Assembly (NCBI RefSeq): GCF_014649955.1
Contig: NZ_BMUA01000002.1
Location: forward strand, 248,001 to 312,000
Reading direction: 5' to 3'
Source of the DNA: Streptomyces violascens
GTDB lineage: Bacteria > Actinomycetota > Actinomycetes > Streptomycetales > Streptomycetaceae
Length of the DNA: 64,000 bases
Shown here: positions 51,619-59,247 of the stretch, piece by piece
Layout of the letters: each line of letters begins with the position of its first letter
Position numbering within the stretch: the first letter of the stretch is position 1
Program-made: the position numbers and the translations under genes
Notes under the pieces: generated by a model
What the model saw: only the letters and a program-made list of their open reading frames with translations
Told to the model about the DNA's origin: nothing
The model's database searches: none

Positions 51619-52821
51619 TCAGCCGCGCAGCGTGAGCGCCTGCCCCGCCACGACGAGCAGGACCTGCTCGCACTCGGCCGCGAACAGCGCGTTCAGGCGC
51701 CCCAGTTCGTCCCGGAACCGCCGCCCCGACGAGGTGGCGGGCACCACGCCGGAGCCCACCTCGTTGCTCACCGCCACCAGCGTCCGCGAGGTGCCCCGGA
51801 CCGCCGCGACGAGCTCGGCCGTACGGTCCCTCAGCGCCCGCTCGCCGCCCGCCGCCCACTTCTCGTCGTCCCAGGCGCCGACCCGGTCCATCGCGTCGGT
51901 CAGCCACAGCGCCAGACAGTCGATCAGGAGCGGCGGCCCCGACTCGTCGAGCAGCGGCGCGAGTTCGCAGGTCTCCTCGGTGCGCCAGGAGGAGGGGCGG
52001 CGTTCGCGGTGCAGGCCGACGCGCGCGGCCCACTCCGCGTCGCCGTCGCGGGTGCCGCCCGTCGCCACGTACACGACCTGCGGGAAGCCCGCGAGGCGTC
52101 GCTCTGCCTCCACCGACTTGCCGGAGCGGGCGCCGCCGAGCACGAGCGTGCGGCGCGGCAGGTCGGGCACCGCGTGGTACTCGCCGACGACCAGCGTCGT
52201 GCCGTCGGGCACCGCCCGCGCGCCGAGCGCCGCGAGCCGGCGCTCCAACTCCGGCCCGGGCGGCACGTCGTGGTCGATGTGCACGGCGATCACGTCCGTC
52301 GCGGGGCCGATGCCGCCCGCCGCCCGCAGCCGCGCCAGCGCGTCGGGCCGCCCGGCGACATCGGCCACCACCATGTCGTACGGCCGCACTTCGGCGGGCC
52401 CGGCGGGCGCGCCGCCCGGGGGCAGGTAAAGCAGCCGCTCGCCCTCGGGAGAGGTCACCTCGTAGCCCGTCCCGGGCGAGTCCAGCGGCACCGCGAGCAC
52501 CCGGTGGCCGCTGATCAGCGTCAGCCTGCGGCCGTCCGGCACCCGCCCGGCCGTGGGCAGCCCGGCGGGCAGTTCCACGGCCGGCCCGGCGTGCGGATGG
52601 GTGAGCAGCACCTGGCGCACGCCCGCGAGGGTGTGCCCGGCGCGGGCGGCGGCGAGCGCCGCGCCCGGGGTGAGGTCGAGCAGCAGCGCGCCGTCGACGA
52701 GCAGGGCGGTCGCGGCCCGCGCGTCGCCGCCGCGGGCGACGGCGCACGCGGCGCAGGGACAGTCGGGGCGCGGCAGGCCGGTGGGGGCCCCGGTGCCGAG
52801 GAGAGTCAGTTCCACAGGCAC
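51619..52821 (-). CDS. cobU: CobU adenosylcobinamide kinase/guanylyltransferase fused to a degenerate MBL-fold domain
   Basis: The C-terminal half (about 224-400) is CobU: P-loop VLGGARSGKSVEAE at residues 227-240, VYVATGGTRDGDAEWAARV, LLIDCLALWLTD and VSNEVGSGVVP. It phosphorylates and guanylylates adenosylcobinamide for CobS. Residues 1-215 look like a PhnP-type metallo-beta-lactamase fold (LTLLGTGAPTGLPRPDCPCAAC, VLLTHPHAGPA). The usual THxHxDH motif is reduced to THPHAGP, with Gly79 and Pro80 replacing Asp and His, so hydrolysis is doubtful. The start is ATG 52821. It precedes cobT by 30 bases. Confidence 0.92.
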   Translation of the reverse strand: MPVELTLLGTGAPTGLPRPDCPCAACAVARGGDARAATALLVDGALLLDLTPGAALAAARAGHTLAGVRQVLLTHPHAGPAVELPAGLPTAGRVPDGRRLTLISGHRVLAVPLDSPGTGYEVTSPEGERLLYLPPGGAPAGPAEVRPYDMVVADVAGRPDALARLRAAGGIGPATDVIAVHIDHDVPPGPELERRLAALGARAVPDGTTLVVGEYHAVPDLPRRTLVLGGARSGKSVEAERRLAGFPQVVYVATGGTRDGDAEWAARVGLHRERRPSSWRTEETCELAPLLDESGPPLLIDCLALWLTDAMDRVGAWDDEKWAAGGERALRDRTAELVAAVRGTSRTLVAVSNEVGSGVVPATSSGRRFRDELGRLNALFAAECEQVLLVVAGQALTLRG

Positions 52822-52894
52822 GATCCTCCCGCGTCACCGGCCCTCTTGCGCGCCCGGTTACGCTGCGGGCAGCAACGTGACCCAGGAGGCGGAC

Positions 52895-53104
52895 ATGGCG
52901 TGGACGTGGCGTTTCGAGAAGTCGGACGGTACGGAGGTCGAGCCGGCGGTGGTGCCGGAGGAGTTCACGACCCAGGGCGATGCGGAGTCCTGGATCGGTG
53001 AGGTGTGGAAGGACCTGCTCGAAGGCGGGGCCGACCAGGTCTTCCTGTCCGAGGACAGCACACGGATCTACGGCCCGATGAGCCTGCACGCCGAACAGGG
53101 CTGA
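52895..53104 (+). CDS. Small conserved acidic protein
   Basis: The 69-residue acidic protein begins MAWTWRFEKSDGTEVEPA and contains a helix-like DAESWIGEVWKDLLEGGADQV and a beta-like FLSEDSTRIYGPMSL. AGGAGG lies 6 bases before the ATG. It is divergent from cobU and convergent with the HtrA-like gene. I believe closely similar proteins are widespread in Streptomyces, but no function is recognised. Confidence 0.8.
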   Translation: MAWTWRFEKSDGTEVEPAVVPEEFTTQGDAESWIGEVWKDLLEGGADQVFLSEDSTRIYGPMSLHAEQG

Positions 53105-53144
53105 CGGCCCGGCCGGGGGCGCTGTCCGTTGCCCCCGGCCCGCC

Positions 53145-54251
53145 TCAGATCTCGCCGAGGGTCACCTCGGCCGTCTTGTTCGTACTGCCGCGCGTGTACG
53201 TCACCTGCACTTTCTGGCCGGGCTTGTCCGCGGCCAGCGCCTCGGTGAGCGAGGTGATGGTCGTGATGCCGGTGTCGTCGAGCTTGACGACGATGTCGCC
53301 CGGCTTCAGGCCCGCCTTCGCCGCGGCGCCGTCGGCCGCGACCTGCACGATCGCGACGCCGGCCGGCTGATAGCCCGCGTCGACCACGGTGCGGCCGGTG
53401 ATGCCGAGCGCCGCCCGGCCGGAGTCGGTGACCCTGCCGCTCTTGATGATCTGGTCGGCGACCGTCCGCACCATCGACACCGGGATCGCGAAGCCGATGC
53501 CGGGGGCCGCGCTGCCGCCCATGTCCGGGTCGGTCGCGGCGAGCGTGGGGATGCCGATGACCTCGCTGTCCAGGTTGACCAGCGCGCCGCCGCTGTTGCC
53601 GGGGTTGATCGCGGCCGAGGTCTGCACCATGTTCGCGATGGTGGCGCCGGTCCCGCCGCCGCCCTGGCTCTCGGAGACGGTGCGGCCGGTCGCGGACACG
53701 ATGCCCTGCGTGACGCTGGAGGACAGGCCGAGCGGGGAGCCCATCGCCAGGACGATCTGGCCCATCTCGACCTTCGCCGAGTCGCCGAACTTCGCCGGTT
53801 TCAGGCCGCTCGGCACCGAGTCGAGGCCGATCACCGCGAGGTCCTGCTCGGGATAGGCCGCCACCAGCCGGGCGGTGACCGCCGATCCGCTGCCGGACGT
53901 CGTCACCTTGAAGCTCTTCTCGTTGCCCACGACATGGGCGTTGGTGACGATGTGCCCCTGGTCGTCGTAGACGATCCCCGAGCCGAGGCTGCTGGACGCC
54001 TCGATCTGCACGACCGACGGCAGCACGTCCTTGATCACCCGCTGGTAGTCGCTCTGCAGGCTGTCGGTTCCGCCGCCGTTGCGCTGGGCCGCCGGAGAAC
54101 TCGCCGAGGCACTGGCGGACGTCCTCGGCGATGCCTTGACCGCCGCGGCGCCCGTGTCCGAACAGCCGCCGAGGAGAAGGGCGGTGGCGACGGCGGCGGT
54201 CAGGGGCAGGGCAGCACGGCGCACCCGGCCGGGGCGAAGAGATGCATCCAT
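53145..54251 (-). CDS. HtrA/DegP-like serine protease lipoprotein with PDZ domain
   Basis: The 368-residue protein has a lipobox LLLGGC (Cys30) after a basic n-region, so it is anchored to the outer face of the membrane. After a Ser/Ala linker comes a trypsin-like protease with catalytic His106 (IVTNAHVVG), Asp137 (PEQDLAVIG) and Ser220 (NPGNSGGALV). A C-terminal PDZ domain follows (VQVAADGAAAKAGLKPGDIVVKLDD). Such proteases degrade or refold damaged secreted proteins. The start ATG 54251 was chosen for the signal peptide. It lies 98 bases from the methyltransferase upstream on the same strand. Confidence 0.94.
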   Translation of the reverse strand: MDASLRPGRVRRAALPLTAAVATALLLGGCSDTGAAAVKASPRTSASASASSPAAQRNGGGTDSLQSDYQRVIKDVLPSVVQIEASSSLGSGIVYDDQGHIVTNAHVVGNEKSFKVTTSGSGSAVTARLVAAYPEQDLAVIGLDSVPSGLKPAKFGDSAKVEMGQIVLAMGSPLGLSSSVTQGIVSATGRTVSESQGGGGTGATIANMVQTSAAINPGNSGGALVNLDSEVIGIPTLAATDPDMGGSAAPGIGFAIPVSMVRTVADQIIKSGRVTDSGRAALGITGRTVVDAGYQPAGVAIVQVAADGAAAKAGLKPGDIVVKLDDTGITTITSLTEALAADKPGQKVQVTYTRGSTNKTAEVTLGEI

Positions 54252-54349
54252 GGCAGGAGTATCCCTTTGGTCCGATTTGACGGCCTGTCGGTGCACCCGA
54301 TTAGGTACCGGAGCCCCGGGCCGGGGCCCGATCGGCGGATACCCCCGGC

Positions 54350-55147
54350 TCAGTCCCGTACGCCGAAGAGGTGCAGCAGCGCCGCGACCTGGCGGTAGGG
54401 GTCGGTGCGGCCCGCCCGGTCCTCGGCGGCGAGCAGGCGGTCCAGCTCGTCGGCGGGCGGCAGGGGCGTCTCGTTCGGCACGTTGTCGGTGAACACCCGC
54501 ACCCCGTACCAGGCGTGCAGCGGGGCCGCGATCCCGTCGAGCGTGCGGGTCAGCGCGGCCAGCCTGTCGGCCCGCACCGGCAGGCCGAGCCGGTTGGTGT
54601 ACGAGTCGGTGTCGAAGGCCGACAGGGTGCCCGGCCAGTCACCGGCGAGCCCGGGCCGCACGGCCAGCGCGTCCGCGTTCCGTACGAGCAGCGAGAGGAG
54701 GCCGCCGGGGGCGAGCATCCGGGCCAGGCCCGCGAGCATCGCGTCGGGCTCCTGGACGTACATCAGGACGCCGTGGCAGAGCACCACGTCGAAGGAGCCC
54801 GGCAGGAAGTGCACCCCGGTCTCGCGGCCGTCGCCCTCGATCAGGCGGACCCGCTCGCGGATGCCCTCGGGCTCGGTGGCCAGCGACTCGCGGGCCACCT
54901 TCAGCATCCCGGGATCGGATTCCAGCCCGGTCACCGAATGCCCGGCGCGGGCCAGGCGCAGAGCCTGGGTGCCCTGGCCCATGCCGACGTCCAGGATGCG
55001 CAGGCGCTGGCCCACCGGGAAGCGCGCGGCTATCTGCTCGTCGAGCTGGCGGGCCACGAGCTCCTGGCGGACGACGTTGCGCAGCCCGGAGAGGCCCTTG
55101 AACCAGGCGTCACCGGCGCCGGTGAAGCCGGACGGCCCGCCGCTCAG
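54350..55147 (-). CDS. Class I SAM-dependent methyltransferase
   Basis: The 265-residue protein has SAM-binding motif I LRILDVGMGQGTQALRLA, motif II in VTGLESDPGMLKVAR, and the post-motif FDVVLCHGVLMYVQEPDAMLAGL. CmoA/CmoM-like tRNA methyltransferases and related enzymes share this pattern; the substrate is unknown. The start is unusual. The coding frame has no ATG, GTG or TTG near the beginning of the domain, and CTG at 55147 lies after GGAGAGCGGCC and overlaps the stop of the DUF3043 gene (CTGA). A rare CTG start, coupled to the upstream gene, is my best reading. Confidence 0.85.
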   Translation of the reverse strand: MSGGPSGFTGAGDAWFKGLSGLRNVVRQELVARQLDEQIAARFPVGQRLRILDVGMGQGTQALRLARAGHSVTGLESDPGMLKVARESLATEPEGIRERVRLIEGDGRETGVHFLPGSFDVVLCHGVLMYVQEPDAMLAGLARMLAPGGLLSLLVRNADALAVRPGLAGDWPGTLSAFDTDSYTNRLGLPVRADRLAALTRTLDGIAAPLHAWYGVRVFTDNVPNETPLPPADELDRLLAAEDRAGRTDPYRQVAALLHLFGVRD

Positions 55148-55740
55148 GGCCGCTCTCCGCGCTTGACCTGCGGCTTGGGCAGCCGCAGCCGGCGCATCTG
55201 GAGCGTGCGCATCAGGCCGTAGGCGACGGCGCCCTTCTTCGGCTCGTCCGGGAAGCGGGCGGCCAGCGCCTTCTTCAGGCGGAAGGCGAGCCCGATCGAG
55301 TCGAGGACGATCAGCACGATCACGACGAGCCACAGGAGCAGCGAAAGGCTCTGCAGGCTGCCGATCCGGATCATCGAGAGGACCAGGATGATCACCGCGA
55401 GGGGCAGGAACATCTCGGCGACCGAGAACCGGGAGTCGACGAAGTCGCGGACGAACCCGCGCACCGGGCCCTTGTCGCGGGCCGGCAGATAGCGCTGGTC
55501 GCCATTGGCGAGCGCCTCGCGCTGCTTGGCCATGTCGACCCGGCGGGCCTCGCGCTGGCGCCTGGCGGCCTCCTTGCGGTCGGTCGGCACGGTCGAGGCA
55601 CGGCGGCGCTGAGTCTGGGCCTCACTCCGCTTGGGAGTGGGGCGCCCCTTGGGGGCCTCGGGGTCGCGGGGCGCTTTGGAGAGGTCCGCCGTCACCTTGT
55701 CGGTGGGGGCCTTCTCTGCGTTGGAACGGCTACGGAACAC
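55144..55740 (-). CDS. DUF3043 membrane protein
   Basis: The 198-residue protein matches DUF3043. It has a long charged cytoplasmic N-terminus (KRSEAQTQRRRASTVPTD, EARRVDMAKQREALANGD) and DKGPVRGFVRDFVDSRFSVAE. Two adjacent membrane helices follow (MFLPLAVIILVLSMI and LSLLLWLVVIVLIVLD), with a basic tail. Function is unknown, and the family is restricted to actinobacteria. GTG 55740 is preferred over TTG 55749 since the family starts MFRS. It overlaps the methyltransferase start and is divergent from pspA. Confidence 0.85.
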   Translation of the reverse strand: MFRSRSNAEKAPTDKVTADLSKAPRDPEAPKGRPTPKRSEAQTQRRRASTVPTDRKEAARRQREARRVDMAKQREALANGDQRYLPARDKGPVRGFVRDFVDSRFSVAEMFLPLAVIILVLSMIRIGSLQSLSLLLWLVVIVLIVLDSIGLAFRLKKALAARFPDEPKKGAVAYGLMRTLQMRRLRLPKPQVKRGERP

Positions 55741-56003
55741 AATCCCCAAGGGTACGGGGTAACGGGAATGGACCCCAGGCCGGTGGGGAACGATCCCACA
55801 ACGCCTTGCGTCTGCAGAGGCAGAGGATGCACGGTTCCCCGAGGTTCACCTACTCCCTGCGCCGGATCGGCGCGGGACGTAGTCGTCCTTGGGGATGAGC
55901 GCATCGTCGCCCGAACAGTGCGGTAATGGATGCAGGGCCCGTACTGTGGGTCCTGTTGCAGCAGCTGGAGCTGGAGTCCGTCAGAAGGGGGCGCGCGAAG
56001 CCC

Positions 56004-56798
56004 ATGAGCGGTGTCATGAAGCGTATGGGGATGATCTTCCGCGCGAAGGCGAACAAGGCCCTTGACCGGGCCGAGGACCCTCGCGAGACCCTCGATTACT
56101 CGTACCAGAAGCAGCTTGAGCTGCTCCAGAAGGTGCGCCGGGGCGTCGCGGACGTCGCGACCTCCCGCAAGCGTCTGGAGCTGCAGCTCAACCAGCTCCA
56201 GAGCCAGTCCTCCAAGCTGGAGGACCAGGGCCGCAAGGCCCTCTCGCTGGGCCGTGAGGACCTGGCCCGCGAGGCCCTGTCCCGCCGTGCCTCGCTGCAG
56301 CAGCAGGTCACCGACCTGGAGACGCAGCACCAGACGTTGCAGGGCGAGGAGGAGAAGCTCACTCTTGCGGCCCAGCGCCTCCAGGCCAAGGTCGACGCCT
56401 TCCGCACCAAGAAGGAAACGATCAAGGCGACGTACACGGCGGCCCAGGCCCAGACCCGGATCGCGGAGTCCTTCTCGGGCATCTCCGAGGAGATGAGCGA
56501 CGTCGGCATGGCCATCCAGCGGGCCGAGGACAAGACCGCGCAGCTCCAGGCGCGGGCCGGTGCGATCGACGAACTGCTCGCCTCCGGCGCCCTCGACGAC
56601 CAGTCGGGCCTCGCCAAGGACGACATCCAGACCGAGCTGGACCGGCTGTCCGGTGGTACGGATGTAGAGCTGGAACTGCAGCGGATGAAGGCCGAGCTGA
56701 TGGGTGGCCCGGCCAACGGGAAGCAGGCCATCGAGGGCGGCACCGCCGCTCCCCAGGACAAGGCCCCGCAGCAGAGCCCGCGCTTCGACAAGCAGTGA
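56004..56798 (+). CDS. pspA: PspA/IM30-family phage-shock protein
   Basis: The 264-residue membrane-stress protein is almost entirely coiled coil. The N-terminal amphipathic part MSGVMKRMGMIFRAKANKAL is followed by DPRETLDYSYQKQLELLQKV, the conserved PspA stretch. PspA binds the inner leaflet and stabilises it under stress; in Streptomyces it is induced by cell-envelope stress. The ATG 56004 is supported by AAGGGGG about 12 bases upstream. A second in-frame ATG at 56016 is possible. It forms an operon with the downstream gene at 56818. Confidence 0.95.
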   Translation: MSGVMKRMGMIFRAKANKALDRAEDPRETLDYSYQKQLELLQKVRRGVADVATSRKRLELQLNQLQSQSSKLEDQGRKALSLGREDLAREALSRRASLQQQVTDLETQHQTLQGEEEKLTLAAQRLQAKVDAFRTKKETIKATYTAAQAQTRIAESFSGISEEMSDVGMAIQRAEDKTAQLQARAGAIDELLASGALDDQSGLAKDDIQTELDRLSGGTDVELELQRMKAELMGGPANGKQAIEGGTAAPQDKAPQQSPRFDKQ

Positions 56799-56817
56799 CG
56801 AGCAACGGGAGACGTTC

Positions 56818-57096
56818 ATGATCGTCCGGATCATGGGGGAGGGGCAGGTGAAGCTGGCGGACAGCCACTTCACCGAGCTCAACAAGCTCGACGACGAGCT
56901 CCTCGAAGAGATCGAGGCAGGTGACGAGGCGGGCTTCCGGTCCACCTTGAACGCGCTCCTCGACGCGGTGCGCCGTCTGGGCGAGCCCCTTCCCGACGAC
57001 GCCCTGGAGCCGTCCGAGCTGATCCTTCCGAGCCCGGACGCGACGCTGGACGAGGTCAGGGAGATGCTCAGCGACGACGGGCTCATCCCGGGCTGA
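56818..57096 (+). CDS. pspAA: PspA-associated protein
   Basis: The 92-residue acidic protein begins MIVRIMGEGQVKLADSHFTELNKLDDELLEEIE-like (quoted here in two parts in the record: MIVRIMGEGQVKL and LNKLDDELLEEIEAG). The match to the PspAA family of PspA partners rests on position 19 bases behind pspA and on this N-terminus. PspAA proteins accompany PspA in actinobacterial phage-shock systems, where they likely form part of the membrane-repair module. The start ATG 56818 has GGGAGA 4-9 bases upstream. Confidence 0.85.
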   Translation: MIVRIMGEGQVKLADSHFTELNKLDDELLEEIEAGDEAGFRSTLNALLDAVRRLGEPLPDDALEPSELILPSPDATLDEVREMLSDDGLIPG

Positions 57097-57129
57097 CCGG
57101 GGGCCGGGCTCCCGGCCCCCTTACGGTAG

Positions 57130-58359
57130 GTGACCGTGACCCCCGTCGACCGTGCCCGCCCATGGCTCAGGGCGCATCCGCTGGCCCTGGATGCCGCCCT
57201 CGCCCTCGGCGTACTGCTGTGCATGGTCCTCGGGTCGTTCGCCGACCCGCACGGGCCGAACGGGCCCACCTTCGGCACCCGTACGCCGGGCCTGCGTTCG
57301 CTCGTCCTGATGACGCTCGCGGCGGCCGTCCTCGTCCTGCGGCGGCGCAGACCCATGGCCGTGCTGGCCTGCACCAGCGCGCTCACCATGGTCGAGCTGA
57401 GCCTCGGCGCCCCGCCCGCGCCCGTCGCGATGAGCGCCGTCGTCGCGCTGTACACGGTCGCCGCCCACACCGACCGGCCCACCACCTACCGGGTCGGCGT
57501 GCTCACCATCGTCGTGCTCACCGGTACGGCCATGCTCTTCGGCACCCCGCCCTGGTACTCCCAGGAACACGTCGGGATCTTCGCCTGGACCGGCATGGCC
57601 GCGGCCGCCGGAGACGCCGTACGCAGCCGGCGCGCCTTCATCGACGCGATCAGGGAGCGCGCCGAGCGGGCCGAGCACGGCCGCGAGGAGGAGGCCCGGC
57701 GCCGGGTCGCCGAGGAGCGGCTGCGGATCGCCCGCGACCTGCACGACGTGGTGGCCCACCACATCGCGCTGGTCAACGTCCAGGCCGGGGTCGCCGCCCA
57801 CGTCATGGACAAACGGCCCGACCAGGCCAAGGAGGCCCTCGCCCATGTGCGTGAGGCCAGCCGCTCCGCGCTCGACGAACTCCGGTCCACGGTCGGCCTG
57901 TTGCGCCAGTCCGGCGACCCGGCCGCCCCCACCGAGCCCGCCCCCGGGCTCGCCGTCCTCGACGATCTGCTCGGCGGATTCCGGCGCGCGGGGCTGCCGG
58001 TCGAACTCGCCCGCATCGACGACTCCCCGCTGCCCGCCTCCGTGGACCTCGCCGCGTACCGGGTCATCCAGGAGGCGCTCACCAATGTGCAGAAGCACGC
58101 GGGGCCCGGCGCCAAGGCCGAGGTGAGCGTCGTACGGGTGGGCCCGAACATCGAGATCACCGTCATCGACAACGGCGCCGCCGGGGGTGACGGGAACGGC
58201 GACGGCGGGGGGCACGGCCTGCTCGGCATGCGCGAGCGCGTCACCGCGCTCGGCGGCAGCTGCACCGCCGGGCCCCGCTACGGCGGCGGCTTCCGCGTAC
58301 AGGCGATACTGCCGGTCAAGGCCGCGGAGACCGGGGCCACGGGGGAAGGCACGTCATGA
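57130..58359 (+). CDS. Sensor histidine kinase (HisKA_3 type)
   Basis: The 409-residue kinase has an N-terminal membrane region with about five hydrophobic segments (residues 20-160). The HisKA_3 box ERLRIARDLHDVVAHHIALVN carries the phosphorylated His. A HATPase domain follows (AYRVIQEALTNVQKHAGPGA, ITVIDNG, GLLGMRERV). It overlaps the response regulator start (ATGA, 58356-58359). The start GTG is at 57130, 33 bases after the PspA partner. The position suggests an envelope-stress sensor; the signal is not known. Confidence 0.93.
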   Translation: MTVTPVDRARPWLRAHPLALDAALALGVLLCMVLGSFADPHGPNGPTFGTRTPGLRSLVLMTLAAAVLVLRRRRPMAVLACTSALTMVELSLGAPPAPVAMSAVVALYTVAAHTDRPTTYRVGVLTIVVLTGTAMLFGTPPWYSQEHVGIFAWTGMAAAAGDAVRSRRAFIDAIRERAERAEHGREEEARRRVAEERLRIARDLHDVVAHHIALVNVQAGVAAHVMDKRPDQAKEALAHVREASRSALDELRSTVGLLRQSGDPAAPTEPAPGLAVLDDLLGGFRRAGLPVELARIDDSPLPASVDLAAYRVIQEALTNVQKHAGPGAKAEVSVVRVGPNIEITVIDNGAAGGDGNGDGGGHGLLGMRERVTALGGSCTAGPRYGGGFRVQAILPVKAAETGATGEGTS

Positions 58360-59042
58360 CGATCAAGGTGGTACTCGCCGACGACCAGGCGCTGCTGCGT
58401 TCGGCGTTCCGCGTCCTGGTCGACTCCGAGCCGGACATGGAGGTCGTCGGCGAGGCGGCCGACGGCGCCGAGGTCGTCGACGTGGTCCACAAGACCCTGC
58501 CGGACGTGGTCCTGATGGACATCCGGATGCCCGGCACCGACGGCCTCGCCGCCACCCGCGCCATCACCGCCGACCCGGCGCTGGCCGCTGTCCACGTGGT
58601 GATGCTGACGACCTTCGAGGTCGACGAGTACGTGGTGCAGTCGCTGCGGGCCGGCGCCTCGGGCTTCCTCGGCAAGGGCGCCGAACCCGAGGAGCTGCTC
58701 GGCGCGATCCGGGTCGCGGCGGCCGGTGAGGCGCTGCTCTCCCCGGCCGCGACCAAGGGCCTGATCACCACCTTCCTCGCGCAGGGCGGCAGTTGGGACG
58801 GCGGCGACGATCCGAGGCGGCACGGCGAGCGGCTCGCCGCCCTCACCGTCCGTGAGCGCGAGGTCCTGGTCCAGGTCGCGGGCGGTCACTCCAACGACGA
58901 GATCGCCGAGCGCCTCGCGGTCAGCCCGCTCACCGTCAAGACCCACGTCAACCGCGCGATGGCCAAATTGAGCGCCCGCGACCGCGCCCAATTGGTGGTC
59001 ATCGCGTACGAATCGGGCCTTGTCCGCCCACGGGTGGACTGA
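58356..59042 (+). CDS. LuxR-family response regulator
   Basis: The 228-residue regulator has a receiver domain with acidic pair Asp9/Asp10 and phosphoacceptor Asp55 (VVLMDIRMPG). The conserved lysine is in GFLGKGAEPEEL. The C-terminal LuxR helix-turn-helix is LTVREREVLVQVAGGHSNDE and AVSPLTVKTHVNRAMAKL. It is partner to the overlapping kinase. The RND transporter 205 bases downstream on the same strand is the obvious candidate target. No clear operator was identified in that gap. Confidence 0.95.
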   Translation: MTIKVVLADDQALLRSAFRVLVDSEPDMEVVGEAADGAEVVDVVHKTLPDVVLMDIRMPGTDGLAATRAITADPALAAVHVVMLTTFEVDEYVVQSLRAGASGFLGKGAEPEELLGAIRVAAAGEALLSPAATKGLITTFLAQGGSWDGGDDPRRHGERLAALTVREREVLVQVAGGHSNDEIAERLAVSPLTVKTHVNRAMAKLSARDRAQLVVIAYESGLVRPRVD

Positions 59043-59247
59043 AGGGTGGAGCGCGGCGTACTGCGGCTGCGGTATGCGCGGGATAAGGAAAGGGACCTGG
59101 GAGCGAGGAATCGACCCCGCCCCATGACCGAGGGTTATAGGCGGGGGCCGGGTCTTCCCGGGTGATGCGCCGCGTGATCACGGGCCGGTCCCGCCTGCCC
59201 CCTGCCGGGTACCGCCGCTCGCACGCCACAGAAGAGAGACCCCACCC

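Noticed and set aside
59043..59247. Possible membrane-fusion partner gene before the RND transporter
   Set aside because: The 205-base gap is too short and holds no coding frame of the right kind. The pump appears to lack a linked partner.
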